The notes under the pieces are model-generated. The model saw only the letters and a program-made list of their open reading frames with translations. It made no database searches and was not told the DNA's origin. From Paenarthrobacter ureafaciens (GTDB lineage Bacteria; Actinomycetota; Actinomycetes; Actinomycetales; Micrococcaceae): a stretch of DNA of 64,000 bases. A program made the translations under genes and the position numbers. Positions 47,682 through 56,969 of the stretch are shown here, piece by piece. Position 1 is the first letter of the stretch. Each line of letters starts with the position of its first letter. The stretch is from positions 2,480,001 to 2,544,000 of the forward strand of contig NZ_SBHM01000007.1 in NCBI RefSeq assembly GCF_004028095.1. The letters are read 5' to 3'.

Positions 47682-48887
47682 GTGCGCAATTACACGACTG
47701 AAACCGAGCCAACACCCGTCGTGAGTCCTTGGGTGGATGAGCTCCTGCCCGGACTCATCGAATTCAGGCGTGACCTCCACGCGCACCCGGAACTGTCCTT
47801 CAAGGAATTCCGCACCACGGACAAGCTCGTCGAGCGGCTGGAGGCCGCAGGCCTGAAACCCCGCCGGCTCGAGGGCACGGGGTTGACCGTGGACGTGGGG
47901 GAGGGGCCCATCGCAACGGCCCTGCGCGGCGACATCGACGCCCTGCCGATCATCGAGGAGACGGGGCTTCCGTTCGCCTCCAAGAACCATGGCGTGACGC
48001 ATGCCTGCGGGCACGATGTCCACACCACCACCATGCTGGGCATCGCGTTGGTCCTGCAGCGCATGCACAAGAACACCCCGCTGGGCGGATCGGTGCGCAT
48101 CATCTTCCAGCCTGCCGAGGAAACCATGCCGGGCGGGGCGTTGTCCTGTATTGAGCAAGGCGTCCTGGAGGGCGTGCCGAGGATCCTCGCGCTGCACTGT
48201 GATCCGCGCATCAACGTGGGGCAGATCGGTACCCGCATCGGTGCCATTACCTCGGCGTCGGACACCATCAAGATCGAGTTGACGGGCCGCGGCGGCCACA
48301 CTTCGCGCCCGCACCTGACCGAAGACCTGGTCTTCGCCCTGGCCCAAATTGCGGTCAACGTCCCCGCGGTCCTGTCGCGCCGCGTCGACGTCCGCAGCGG
48401 CGTGTCCGTGGTGTGGGGCCAAATCTCGGCAGGCTCCGCCCCGAACGCCATTCCCGGTACCGGCTACATGGCCGGGACCATGCGGTGCCTGGACCGCGAT
48501 GCCTGGCACGACGCCGGCGAGCTGCTGGACGAAGTGGTCAAGCAGGTTGCCGCCCCTTACGGAGTTGACGTCCATTTGGAGCACACCCGCGGCGTCCCGC
48601 CCGTAGTGAACTCCGAACACGAGACGGCGCTGATCGAGGCCGCTGCACGTGCAGAGCTTGGCGAGAGCGCCGTGGTCCTGACCCCGCAATCCATGGGTGG
48701 CGAGGATTTCGCCTGGTTCCTGGCGGACCTGCCGGGCGCCATGATGCGCCTCGGCACGCATACTCCGGGCGGCGAAGTGTATGACCTTCACCGTGGCGAT
48801 TTCATCGTCGACGAACGGGCATTGGGCTACGCGATCCGCGTCCTGAGCGCGGCCGCCTTGCGGACCATCCGCGACCAGCAGCAATAG
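47682..48887 (+). CDS. M20-family metal-dependent amidohydrolase/peptidase
   Basis: A 401-residue enzyme of the IAA-amino-acid/hippurate hydrolase group. The opening LIEFRRDLHAHPELSFKEF, ALRGDIDALPI, HACGHDVHTTTMLGIAL (metal His), IFQPAEETMPGGA (catalytic and metal Glu) and ALHCDPRINVGQIG are present, with a dimerisation domain in the middle. It would cleave N-acyl or N-aryl amino acids; the substrate is unknown. It is apparently leaderless. Confidence 0.88.
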   Translation: MRNYTTETEPTPVVSPWVDELLPGLIEFRRDLHAHPELSFKEFRTTDKLVERLEAAGLKPRRLEGTGLTVDVGEGPIATALRGDIDALPIIEETGLPFASKNHGVTHACGHDVHTTTMLGIALVLQRMHKNTPLGGSVRIIFQPAEETMPGGALSCIEQGVLEGVPRILALHCDPRINVGQIGTRIGAITSASDTIKIELTGRGGHTSRPHLTEDLVFALAQIAVNVPAVLSRRVDVRSGVSVVWGQISAGSAPNAIPGTGYMAGTMRCLDRDAWHDAGELLDEVVKQVAAPYGVDVHLEHTRGVPPVVNSEHETALIEAAARAELGESAVVLTPQSMGGEDFAWFLADLPGAMMRLGTHTPGGEVYDLHRGDFIVDERALGYAIRVLSAAALRTIRDQQQ

Positions 48888-48888
48888 A

Positions 48889-48954
48889 CCCAACTGGGTA
48901 GCAGTAGTGCGCGTTTTGAACGCTGAAAACGCGCACTAACGCGACCCAGTTGGG
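48889..48954. repeat. 66-nt palindromic element, copy 6 (GCGCGTT subtype)
   Basis: CCCAACTGGGT and TAGTGCGCGTTTT on the left pair with AAAACGCGCACTA and ACCCAGTTGGG on the right, with a short mispaired stretch between. It begins directly after the amidohydrolase stop and ends 25 bp before the OhrR operator. Confidence 0.88.
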
Positions 48955-48978
48955 TGAAGTGGGGGAGATTGAGTTGTG

Positions 48979-48993
48979 CACAACTTAATTGTG
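48979..48993. promoter_or_regulatory. Candidate OhrR operator
   Basis: CACAACTTAATTGTG is a near-palindrome (CACAA/TTGTG around TTAA) preceded by the overlapping palindrome TTGTGCACAA. It lies just upstream of TATCGT, the putative -10 of ohrR, where an OhrR dimer would block transcription. Confidence 0.6.
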
Positions 48994-49009
48994 GACTATC
49001 GTTTTCAGC

Positions 49010-49444
49010 ATGAGTGATGCACCCCGGCTCCGTCATCAGGTTTGCTTTGCGCTGTACTCGGCGTCCAAGGCTGCGACGGCGGTCTACCGCCCTGTGTTGG
49101 ATGAAATGGGGCTGACCTATCCGCAATACCTCGTGATGCTGGTGCTGTGGGAAAACGATCCCCGCAGCGTGCGCGAACTTGGCGCCGAGCTCGGGCTGGA
49201 TTCGGGCACGCTGTCGCCGCTGCTGAAGCGGCTCGAAGCCCTGGGGCTCGTCGAACGGCGCAGATCGTCCGAGGACGAGCGCCGGGTGGACGTGGTGCTG
49301 ACCGACGCCGGCACCAAGCTCAGCGAACGGGCCGGGGATGTGCCACGAAGGCTGGCGGACGCGGCGGGGCTCACGCCTGCAGAAATCGGGCAGCTGCACG
49401 CCACCCTGGGCAAGCTCACCGCCGCATTGCAGAAATCGCTCTGA
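49010..49444 (+). CDS. ohrR: Organic hydroperoxide-sensing MarR-family repressor
   Basis: A 144-residue winged-helix protein. HQVCFALYSASKAATAVYRPV places the peroxide-sensing Cys at residue 12, as in OhrR, with YPQYLVMLVLWE following. The recognition region is LGLDSGTLSPLLKRLEALG, and the wing RRSSEDERRVDVVLT. It probably represses itself and ohr until organic peroxides oxidise the Cys. It is followed 48 bp later by ohr. ATG 49010 lies 7 nt after TATCGT, indicating a leaderless transcript. Confidence 0.92.
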   Translation: MSDAPRLRHQVCFALYSASKAATAVYRPVLDEMGLTYPQYLVMLVLWENDPRSVRELGAELGLDSGTLSPLLKRLEALGLVERRRSSEDERRVDVVLTDAGTKLSERAGDVPRRLADAAGLTPAEIGQLHATLGKLTAALQKSL

Positions 49445-49492
49445 ATTTTCCTCGCAAGAAAAGATTTGCCACAACCAGAAAGGCAGACACCC

Positions 49493-49924
49493 ATGAAGAC
49501 CCTCTACACAGCCGAGGCGCTGGCCTCGGGAGAAGGCCGCGACGGCAATGCCCGCACCAAGGACGGCAAGCTTGATGTCACCCTCGCCAGCCCCGTCGAA
49601 CTGGGCGGAAACGGACAGGGAACCAACCCTGAACAACTATTCGCTGCAGGCTACGCCGCTTGCTTCCACTCGGCCCTGCGCTTGGTAGGACGCAAGGAAC
49701 GCGCCGACCTCACTGATTCGGCGGTGGCGGCCAGGATCCACATCGGCCCCCTCGCCGAGGGAGACGGGTTCGGGCTCGCCGCTGAACTCGAGATCGCACT
49801 TCCTGCGCTGGACCGGGCCACGGCGGAAGAACTCATGGCCAAGGCCCACCAGGTCTGCCCGTACTCGAATGCCACGCGCGGCAACATGGCGGTCGACCTC
49901 AAGCTCGTGGAGTTCGCCGCATGA
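49493..49924 (+). CDS. ohr: Organic hydroperoxide resistance protein (Ohr)
   Basis: A 143-residue OsmC/Ohr-fold thiol peroxidase that reduces organic hydroperoxides. The peroxidatic Cys is in YAACFHSALRLV and the resolving Cys in AHQVCPYSNATRGN, both in the Ohr positions. NPEQLFAAGYAACF and KLDVTLASP are typical. AAAGG precedes the ATG. It ends with an ATGA overlap with the next oxidoreductase gene. Confidence 0.95.
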   Translation: MKTLYTAEALASGEGRDGNARTKDGKLDVTLASPVELGGNGQGTNPEQLFAAGYAACFHSALRLVGRKERADLTDSAVAARIHIGPLAEGDGFGLAAELEIALPALDRATAEELMAKAHQVCPYSNATRGNMAVDLKLVEFAA

Positions 49925-50943
49925 GCACTTCCACAAGCGCTCCTGTGCAGACCCGGGAAATCCACCTTGCCTCCCGTCCGGAGGGCCGGCCCGCTCCGGA
50001 GAACTTCCGGATGGTCCATTCAGACCTGCCCGAACTCAAGGACGGGCAGATTTTGGTGGAGAACCGGATCATGTCGGTGGATCCGTACATGCGCGGCAGG
50101 ATGAATGACCGGAAATCCTACTCGGCCCCCTTCCGCCTTGATGCAGCGCTCGACGGCGGTGCGGTCGGTGAGGTGATCGCGTCCAGGTCGGGCGCGCACA
50201 AGGTGGGTGACGTCGTCGTGCATCAACTGGGTTGGCGCGAGCATGCGGTGGTGGACGGCTCGGCCGCCAGCACGGTGCCTGCCGGCCTGGCGCCTGACTC
50301 GGCGTTCCTTGGTGCTTTGGGCATGACGGGCCTCACCGCCTATGCGGGGTTGCTCAAGGTGGCCGAATTCAAGGAAGGCGACGTCGTTTTTGTCTCCGGT
50401 GCTGCCGGGGCCGTTGGCTCCATGGTGGGGCAGATCGCCAAGGCGATGGGCGCCGGCAAGGTGATCGGCAGCGCGGGATCGCCGGAGAAGGTGGCGCGGC
50501 TGCTGGAATTGGGCTTCGACGCGGCTTTCAACTACAACGACGCTCCCGTGGTGGATCAGTTGCGCGACGCGGCGGGGGAGCGCGGTATCGATGTGTACTT
50601 CGACAACGTGGGCGGCGACCATCTGGAAGCGGCCCTGGAAATGTTGAACGTCGGTGGCCGGGTTGCCATGTGCGGGGCCATTGCCCAGTACAACTCAACC
50701 GAGCCGCCTGCCGCACCGCGGAACCTGGCCGTTGCCATCGGCAAGCAGCTGACGCTCCGGGGTTTCCTTGTTGGGGGACAGCGCGCACACGCGGCGGAGT
50801 TCCGGGAAAAGATGGCGGCATGGCTGGCGGACGGCACTGTCCGCTACGACGAGACAATCGTGGACGGCCTGGAAAATGCGGCCGGGGCATTCATCGATCT
50901 GCTCGAGGGTGCGAACACCGGGAAGATGCTCGTCCGCCTGTGA
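49921..50943 (+). CDS. NADP-dependent oxidoreductase, MDR family (leukotriene B4 dehydrogenase / CurA-like)
   Basis: A 340-residue zinc-free medium-chain reductase. VDPYMRGRMNDRKSY and GMTGLTAYAGLLKVA are hallmarks of the prostaglandin-reductase/CurA group; the NADP-binding Rossmann site is FVSGAAGAVGSMVGQIAK, and YFDNVGGDHLEAAL follows. It reduces alkenals or enones, which fits lipid-peroxide defence beside ohr. The 4-bp overlap with ohr shows co-expression. Confidence 0.9.
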   Translation: MSTSTSAPVQTREIHLASRPEGRPAPENFRMVHSDLPELKDGQILVENRIMSVDPYMRGRMNDRKSYSAPFRLDAALDGGAVGEVIASRSGAHKVGDVVVHQLGWREHAVVDGSAASTVPAGLAPDSAFLGALGMTGLTAYAGLLKVAEFKEGDVVFVSGAAGAVGSMVGQIAKAMGAGKVIGSAGSPEKVARLLELGFDAAFNYNDAPVVDQLRDAAGERGIDVYFDNVGGDHLEAALEMLNVGGRVAMCGAIAQYNSTEPPAAPRNLAVAIGKQLTLRGFLVGGQRAHAAEFREKMAAWLADGTVRYDETIVDGLENAAGAFIDLLEGANTGKMLVRL

Positions 50944-51032
50944 CTTGCGGGGCGCCCTACTGCTTGGTAACAAAAAGTCAACGATCTGTGCCGCAGGCTG
51001 CTTTTGTGCTACCTCCATGTGTTTTTCGCCAC

Positions 51033-51038
51033 TAGTCT
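51033..51038 (+). promoter_or_regulatory. Putative -10 (TAGTCT) of the nucleoside importer operon
   Basis: TAGTCT lies about 130 nt before the TTG at 51170, leaving a long leader that can fold (GCTTCG and CGAAGC arms near 51055-51075). Confidence 0.4.
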
Positions 51039-51169
51039 GGTTGCATCAGTGCGCTTCGGCGCAGTGCTGCGAAGCATCAGTGAAAACAGAATTTCTGCCC
51101 CGGGGTTTTGGAAACGGACACTCATTGACCACCAGTCGTAGCGCCAAACACTTTCTTCCTGGAGGAACA

Positions 51170-52276
51170 TTGAAGAAACCACTGCGTGCCACCCTGAAGC
51201 GCGGTTCGATGGCCGGAGTCGCCACCATGGGCGCGGCAGCGCTCCTGCTCAGTGGCTGTGGACAGGCACCCGATGCCGGTTCCAGCACCAACGCCGCAAG
51301 CGACTACACGGGCTGCATTGTCTCCGACTCCGGTGGCTTCGATGACCAGTCCTTCAACCAGTCCTCCTTCGAGGGCCTCAAGAAGGCAGAGAAGGATCTG
51401 GGGATCACCACGAAGTCGGCCGAGTCCAAGGCCAACAGCGACTTCGAGACCAACCTCAACGGCATGATCTCGGCCGGCTGCAACCTGACCGTCACGGTCG
51501 GCTTCCTCCTGGGCGACGCCACCAAGGCTGCTGCGGAGAAGAACACGGACAAGCACTTCGCGATCATCGACTTCGCTTACGAAACGCCGATCGCCAACGT
51601 CAAGCCCGTTGTCTACGACACCGCGCAGGCTGCATACCTGGCCGGCTACGCGGCCGCTGCCACGACCAAGACCGGCAAGGTGGGCACCTTCGGCGGCATC
51701 AAGCTCCCCACGGTCACCATCTTCATGGACGGTTTCTATGACGGCGTCCAGGCCTACAACAAGGCCAAGGGCAAGTCCGTACAGGTGGTGGGCTGGGACA
51801 AGGCTACCCAGGACGGCTCCTTCACGGGTGACTTCGAGAAGCAGGACACCGGCAAGCAGATCACCATCAACCTCCTGGACCAGGGCGCGGACATCGTGAT
51901 GCCCGTTGCAGGTCCGGTTGGCAAGGGTGCAGGCGCTGCCCTGAAGGAAGCAAAGGCTGCCGGCAAGGACGTCAAGCTCATTTGGGTCGACTCCGACGGC
52001 TACCTCACCGCTCCGGAGTACAAGGACCTCATGCTGACCTCCGTGGTCAAGCAGATGGGTGAAGCCGTGGAGTCCGTGGTGAAGGATGACAAGGACGGCA
52101 AGTTCAGCAACGAAGCCTACGTTGGCACGCTGGAGAACGACGGCGTCGCCCTCGCACCGTTCCACGACCTTGACTCCGTAGTTTCGGCCGAAACCAAGTC
52201 CGAACTCGACGCCCTCAAGGCAGACATCATTTCGGGCAAGCTGGTTGTTGAATCGGCGGCCAGCCCGAAGAAGTAA
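51170..52276 (+). CDS. BMP-family nucleoside-binding lipoprotein
   Basis: A 368-residue lipoprotein. The signal peptide ends LLLSGC (Cys about 27). The PnrA/Bmp fold follows: SGGFDDQSFNQSSFEGLKKAEK, TVGFLLGDATKAAAEKN, FAIIDFAYETPIANVKPVVYD and GADIVMPVAGPVGKGAGAALKEA. These proteins bind purine or pyrimidine nucleosides for an ABC importer. The TTG start is supported by GGAGGAAC 5 nt upstream. A strong terminator follows, so the binding protein is probably made in excess over the membrane parts. Confidence 0.92.
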   Translation: MKKPLRATLKRGSMAGVATMGAAALLLSGCGQAPDAGSSTNAASDYTGCIVSDSGGFDDQSFNQSSFEGLKKAEKDLGITTKSAESKANSDFETNLNGMISAGCNLTVTVGFLLGDATKAAAEKNTDKHFAIIDFAYETPIANVKPVVYDTAQAAYLAGYAAAATTKTGKVGTFGGIKLPTVTIFMDGFYDGVQAYNKAKGKSVQVVGWDKATQDGSFTGDFEKQDTGKQITINLLDQGADIVMPVAGPVGKGAGAALKEAKAAGKDVKLIWVDSDGYLTAPEYKDLMLTSVVKQMGEAVESVVKDDKDGKFSNEAYVGTLENDGVALAPFHDLDSVVSAETKSELDALKADIISGKLVVESAASPKK

Positions 52277-52290
52277 CAACCCTCGAACAA

Positions 52291-52328
52291 GCCGCCAGTA
52301 CCGGGCCCCGGTACTGGCGGCACGTTTT
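52291..52328 (+). terminator. Intrinsic terminator after the BMP lipoprotein gene
   Basis: A perfect 15-bp stem (GCCGCCAGTACCGGG and complement) is followed by ACGTTTTTG. It lies between the binding protein and the ATPase genes and may give partial read-through. Confidence 0.85.
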
Positions 52329-52402
52329 TGCCCTGACTACGCTGCTGCCTACAGGTAGTGAGCAATACAGCCGTCCCTCGGACTCACAGAACGGTGGGAG
52401 TT

Positions 52403-53926
52403 GTGAAACTCGAATTGAAGGGGATCTCGAAGGCATTCGGGAGCTTCTACGCCAACCAAGACATCGACCTTGTGGTCGAATCCGGACAGATCCATTGCCT
52501 CCTCGGCGAGAATGGTGCCGGAAAATCAACCCTCATGAACGTGTTGTATGGGCTCTATGAGCCTACGGCCGGACAAATCCTCGTTGACGACCAACCGGTA
52601 GCTTTCCGGGGACCGGGGGACGCCATGGCTGCAGGGATCGGCATGGTGCACCAGCACTTCATGCTCGTCCCGGTGTTCACCGTCGCGGAGAACGTTGCGC
52701 TCGGCGCGGAGCCAACGTCCGTAGGCGGCGTCCTCAGCATGGACGAAACCCGCCGGAAGATCCGCGATATCTCCGAAAAGTACGGCTTCGACGTCGATCC
52801 CGATGCTTTGGTGGAAGACCTCCCGGTTGGGGTCCAGCAGCGCGTGGAAATCATCAAGGCGCTGGTCCGGGAGGCGAAGGTGCTGATCCTGGATGAGCCC
52901 ACCGCCGTGCTCACGCCGCAGGAAACCGATGAGCTCCTGGACATCATGAGGCAGCTTAAGGCCGGCGGAACATCGATCGTGTTCATCTCGCACAAGCTGC
53001 GTGAGGTCAAGGCTGTCTCGGACGTCATCACCGTGGTCCGCCGTGGAAAAGTAGTCGGCGATGCCCCGCCGACTGCTTCTGCGGCAGAGCTTGCGTCCAT
53101 GATGGTTGGCCGGCCTGTCAGCCTGAGTCTGCATAAAGCCGTGGCCCAACCGAAGGAGACCACTTTCAAGGTGGAGAACCTGACGGTGCGGGCGCCAAAC
53201 GGCACCAACATCGTGGACGGAATCAGCTTCGACATCGCCCAAGGCGAGATCCTTGCGATCGCAGGTGTCCAGGGCAATGGCCAGACCGAGCTGACCGAAG
53301 CGATCCTTGGTGTCCAGGAACACGTGACCGGATCGGTCACCCTCGACGGAAAGCAGTTGCTGGGACTGCCGGTGAAAGACGTCCTGCGTTCCGGCGTCGG
53401 CTTCGTTCCGGAGGACCGCACCGTAGATGGCCTGGTGGGTCCGTTCTCCGTGGCCGAGAATCTGGTGCTGGACCTTTACGACCAAGCTCCCTTTGCCCGC
53501 GGCGTCAGCATGAACCCGGGCAAAGTGGCCGAGAACGCCAAGGCCAAGATCGAGGAGTTCGATATCCGCACCCCGTCCGCGGGCGCTGCGGCAGGGACGT
53601 TGTCGGGCGGCAACCAACAAAAGGTTGTCATGGCCCGTGAGTTGTCCCGCCCCCTGCGGCTCTTCATTGCAAGCCAACCCACCCGCGGCGTGGACGTCGG
53701 TTCCATCGAATTCCTGCATAAGCGAATCGTCGCGGAGAGGGATGTGGGAACGCCGGTGATGATCGTCTCCACGGAACTCGACGAAGTCATGGAGCTCGCA
53801 GACCGCATTGCGGTGATTTACAAAGGCAAGCTCGTGGGCATCGTTCCCTCGGGTACATCCCGCGACACCCTCGGCCTGATGATGGCCGGCGTCAGCCCGG
53901 AAGGGGGCTCCGATGACACCCAGTGA
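52403..53926 (+). CDS. Nucleoside ABC transporter ATP-binding protein (two ABC domains)
   Basis: A 507-residue duplicated ATPase. Domain 1 has [33 protein letters not shown] and [14 protein letters not shown]. Domain 2 has [31 protein letters not shown] and the altered Walker B LRLFIASQPTRGVDVGS (Asp replaced by Ser/Gln), usual for the YufO/NupA class. GTG 52403 has GGGAG upstream; GTG 52358 is an alternative. Its stop overlaps the next start by 14 bp. Confidence 0.92.
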   Translation: MKLELKGISKAFGSFYANQDIDLVVESGQIHCLLGENGAGKSTLMNVLYGLYEPTAGQILVDDQPVAFRGPGDAMAAGIGMVHQHFMLVPVFTVAENVALGAEPTSVGGVLSMDETRRKIRDISEKYGFDVDPDALVEDLPVGVQQRVEIIKALVREAKVLILDEPTAVLTPQETDELLDIMRQLKAGGTSIVFISHKLREVKAVSDVITVVRRGKVVGDAPPTASAAELASMMVGRPVSLSLHKAVAQPKETTFKVENLTVRAPNGTNIVDGISFDIAQGEILAIAGVQGNGQTELTEAILGVQEHVTGSVTLDGKQLLGLPVKDVLRSGVGFVPEDRTVDGLVGPFSVAENLVLDLYDQAPFARGVSMNPGKVAENAKAKIEEFDIRTPSAGAAAGTLSGGNQQKVVMARELSRPLRLFIASQPTRGVDVGSIEFLHKRIVAERDVGTPVMIVSTELDEVMELADRIAVIYKGKLVGIVPSGTSRDTLGLMMAGVSPEGGSDDTQ

Positions 53927-55280
53927 ACCGACCGGCAACCCTGGCGATCAGAAGAAGAATGAACCGGCCGCGGAAGCGGCACGGCAGGAATCCACCACCG
54001 ATGTCCAGGCCGCCGACGTCGCGCTGGACACTGCGGGCGGCACCCTGGAACCGTCCATTGTTCCGGTGTCCTCCCAGAGCGGAGACGTCGGACGCCAGCA
54101 AGGCAGCCTGTTCCGCCGGATCGTCATGGGGAATGGATTCGTTTCCGTCCTGGCCGTCCTTGTTGCCTTAATCCTCGGCGGCCTGTTGATCGCCAGCACC
54201 GACGACAGAGTCGCCAGGACCGCAGGGTACTTCTTTGCCCGCCCCACCGACTTCCTTTCGGCGCTCTGGGGCGCCATGACCAAGAGCTACGTTGCCCTCT
54301 TCCAAGGAGCGGTTTTCAACCCCCGGCAGGGCCTCATGCCCTTGCTGGAGACCATGACCGTAGCCACCCCGCTGATCTGCGCCGGCCTGGGCGTGGCCCT
54401 GGCTTTCCGGGCAGGTTTGTTCAATATCGGTGCCCAGGGCCAGATCATCATCAGCGCCACCCTGGCCGCCTATGTCGGCTTCGCCTGGGACCTTCCCTTC
54501 GGCTTGCACCTGCTGGTGGTCATCATTATGGGGGTCCTGGGTGGAGCGGTCTGGGGAGGCGTTGTGGGCCTCCTCAAGGCCAGGACGGGCGCCCACGAGG
54601 TCATTGTGACCATCATGTTGAACTACGTGGCCCTGTTCCTGCTCGACTTCCTCCTGAACACCGCGGCGTTCCGGCGTCCGGGGGACAACAGCCCCATTTC
54701 GCCCCGGCTGGATGAATCGGCTACCTACCCCGTGCTCATACCCGGCTCGCGGCTGCACCTGGGCTTCCTGGTGGCCGTTGCGCTGACGGCAGGTGTCTGG
54801 TGGATGCTCAACCGTTCCACCATTGGCTTCGAATTCCGTGCTGTCGGCGCAAATCCCGCTGCTGCCCGCACGGCCGGGGTCAAGGTTCCGCGGGCCACCA
54901 TCCTCGTCATGGCGTTCGCCGGAGCCCTCGCAGCCTTCGGCGGCGTGGCGCAGGTAGCCGGTACCGAGAAGGTCCTGACCGGCGGGGTCGCGGCACAGAT
55001 TGGCTTCGACTCCATCACCGTGGCCCTGCTGGGGCGCAGTACACCGTGGGGCACGTTCTTTGCCGGCCTCCTGTTCGGCGCATTCCGCGCGGGAGCCGTG
55101 CAGATGCAGATCCAGACGGGAACACCCATCGACATAGTTTTGGTGGTGCAGTCGCTGATCGTCCTGTTCATCGCAGCCCCGCCGCTCATCAAGTCCATCT
55201 TCCGGTTGGACAGCACCAAGAAGAAGAAAAAGGTAGCCCGGAAGGCCGCCCTCGCCAACGCCACCGGAGGTGCCAAATGA
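53913..55280 (+). CDS. Nucleoside ABC transporter permease 1
   Basis: A 455-residue BPD_transp_2 permease (YufP/NupP class). A polar 70-residue leader precedes the first helix. FRAGLFNIGAQGQIIISATLAAY and GAHEVIVTIMLNYVALFLLDFLL are signature segments, with GANPAAARTAGVKVPRATILVM as the cytoplasmic coupling loop. The tail is Lys-rich (KKKKKVARK). The next gene overlaps by 4 bp. Confidence 0.92.
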   Translation: MTPSEPTGNPGDQKKNEPAAEAARQESTTDVQAADVALDTAGGTLEPSIVPVSSQSGDVGRQQGSLFRRIVMGNGFVSVLAVLVALILGGLLIASTDDRVARTAGYFFARPTDFLSALWGAMTKSYVALFQGAVFNPRQGLMPLLETMTVATPLICAGLGVALAFRAGLFNIGAQGQIIISATLAAYVGFAWDLPFGLHLLVVIIMGVLGGAVWGGVVGLLKARTGAHEVIVTIMLNYVALFLLDFLLNTAAFRRPGDNSPISPRLDESATYPVLIPGSRLHLGFLVAVALTAGVWWMLNRSTIGFEFRAVGANPAAARTAGVKVPRATILVMAFAGALAAFGGVAQVAGTEKVLTGGVAAQIGFDSITVALLGRSTPWGTFFAGLLFGAFRAGAVQMQIQTGTPIDIVLVVQSLIVLFIAAPPLIKSIFRLDSTKKKKKVARKAALANATGGAK

Positions 55281-56566
55281 GCGCAACAGCAACCGCCCCC
55301 CGGGCCGGAGCTCCGTCCCTTCCGGGCTTCCGCCCCTCGTTGAAAGTCCCTGTTTCCCTCAGCGTCCTGGCCCTTGTTGCACTGGTCTTCTTCGGATTGC
55401 TGGGGTCCGGGCAAACGGCCGAGATGAAGGTCAGCGATCCCGGCGACGCGGTCCAGATCCCTGCGCTGATGATTCCCGGCCAGGCCGGCGGCATTGTGCT
55501 GGCCGTTTTGCTCCTGGCCATGGCCGCCTACTCGATCTACCTCTGGACGCGCGGAGAACGTTCACCGAAGTGGTTGCCCATTGCTTTCGCCGTGGTCTTC
55601 GTCTTTGCCGTGCTCGTGTGGATTGTGGCCGGCGCCCGGCAACCGTCCATCTCGTTGGCCGGCCTGGTGGCAGGCTCGGTGACGCTGGCGGTTCCCCTCG
55701 TCTTCGGGTCCCTGTCCGGTGTGCTCTGTGAGCGGGTAGGCGTGGTCAACATCGCCATTGAGGGCCAGCTGCTGGGCGGGGCTTTCACCGCTGCCCTCGT
55801 GGCCACCGTGACCGGCAGCCCCTACATCGGGCTGCTCGCCGCTGCTGCCGCGGGCGCCGCCGTCTCCATGGTGCTGGCGGTCTTCAGCATCAAGTACCTC
55901 GTGAACCAGATCATTGTGGGCGTGGTCCTGAACGTGCTGGTATCAGGCCTCACCGGCTTCCTGTTCGGCACGGTCATGGCACCGAACAAAGAGCAGTTCA
56001 ACACCCCGGGCCGCCTGGACATCCTGCCGATCCCGCTGCTCTCCGATATCCCCATCATCGGGCCGGTTCTTTTTGAGCAGTCCGTGGCCGGCTACCTGAT
56101 GTACATCGCAGTGGCTGTTGTGTGGTTCGGGTTGTTCAAGACGCGGTGGGGTCTCCGGGTCCGGGCCGTTGGTGAGCACCCGCAGGCCGCCGACACCCTG
56201 GGCATCAATGTAAACGCCACCCGCTTCTGGAACGTCACCCTGGGCGGGGCCATCGCAGGCATCGGCGGAGCGGTGTTTACGTTGGTGACCATCGACTCCT
56301 TCACCAAGGACATCTCCGGAGGCCGCGGCTTCATTGCCCTGGCTGCTCTCATTTTCGGCCGCTGGAACCCGATCGGCGCTTTCCTGGCATCCTTGCTGTT
56401 CGGTTTCGCCTACAACCTGCAGTCGATTCTGGGCATTATTGGTACTCCGGTGCCCAGCCAGTTCATGGCCATGCTGCCGTACCTGGTGACCATCTTCGCC
56501 GTCGCCGGTTTGGTGGGCAGGTCCAGGCCGCCCGCGGCCAGCGGCATACCGTACGTGAAGGGGTGA
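55277..56566 (+). CDS. Nucleoside ABC transporter permease 2
   Basis: A 429-residue paralogous permease (YufQ/NupQ class). ERVGVVNIAIEGQLLGGAFTAAL and KYLVNQIIVGVVLNVLVSGLTGFLFG (split near residue 210) are family hallmarks, and GEHPQAADTLGINVNATRFWN is the coupling loop. It pairs with permease 1. The stop is 4 bp before the cdd start region. Confidence 0.92.
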   Translation: MSATATAPRAGAPSLPGFRPSLKVPVSLSVLALVALVFFGLLGSGQTAEMKVSDPGDAVQIPALMIPGQAGGIVLAVLLLAMAAYSIYLWTRGERSPKWLPIAFAVVFVFAVLVWIVAGARQPSISLAGLVAGSVTLAVPLVFGSLSGVLCERVGVVNIAIEGQLLGGAFTAALVATVTGSPYIGLLAAAAAGAAVSMVLAVFSIKYLVNQIIVGVVLNVLVSGLTGFLFGTVMAPNKEQFNTPGRLDILPIPLLSDIPIIGPVLFEQSVAGYLMYIAVAVVWFGLFKTRWGLRVRAVGEHPQAADTLGINVNATRFWNVTLGGAIAGIGGAVFTLVTIDSFTKDISGGRGFIALAALIFGRWNPIGAFLASLLFGFAYNLQSILGIIGTPVPSQFMAMLPYLVTIFAVAGLVGRSRPPAASGIPYVKG

Positions 56567-56570
56567 CGTG

Positions 56571-56969
56571 ATGAGCCACATCGATTGGCAAGCGCTGGAA
56601 GCCGCGGCGAAAGACGCCATGGACCGGGCCTACGCGCCCTACTCCAAGTTCCCGGTGGGGGCCGCAGCCCTCACTGACGACGGCCGGATCATCAGCGGCT
56701 GCAATGTGGAGAACGCCAGCTACGGGCTCACCCTCTGCGCCGAGTGCACGTTGATTGGCCAGTTGCACATGGGCGGCGGCGGACGGCTGGTGGCGTTTTA
56801 CTGCGTGGACGGCGACGGCGGCATCCTGATGCCGTGCGGACGCTGCCGGCAGCTGCTCTACGAATTCCGGGCGCCCGGCATGCAACTCATGACCAGCCAA
56901 GGCGTCAAAACCATGGACCAGGTGCTGCCTGACGCCTTCGGTCCGGAACATCTGGAGGAAACCCCGTGA
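56571..56969 (+). CDS. cdd: Cytidine deaminase
   Basis: Converts cytidine and deoxycytidine to uridine and deoxyuridine. The 132-residue protein has the substrate motif GCNVENASYGLTLCAECTLI, with zinc Cys and catalytic Glu in CAEC, and the two other zinc Cys in MPCGRCRQLLYEF. PYSKFPVGAAAL is the usual N-terminus. ATG 56571 is used; GTG 56568 is adjacent. It overlaps deoA by 4 bp, inside the nucleoside operon. Confidence 0.96.
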   Translation: MSHIDWQALEAAAKDAMDRAYAPYSKFPVGAAALTDDGRIISGCNVENASYGLTLCAECTLIGQLHMGGGGRLVAFYCVDGDGGILMPCGRCRQLLYEFRAPGMQLMTSQGVKTMDQVLPDAFGPEHLEETP

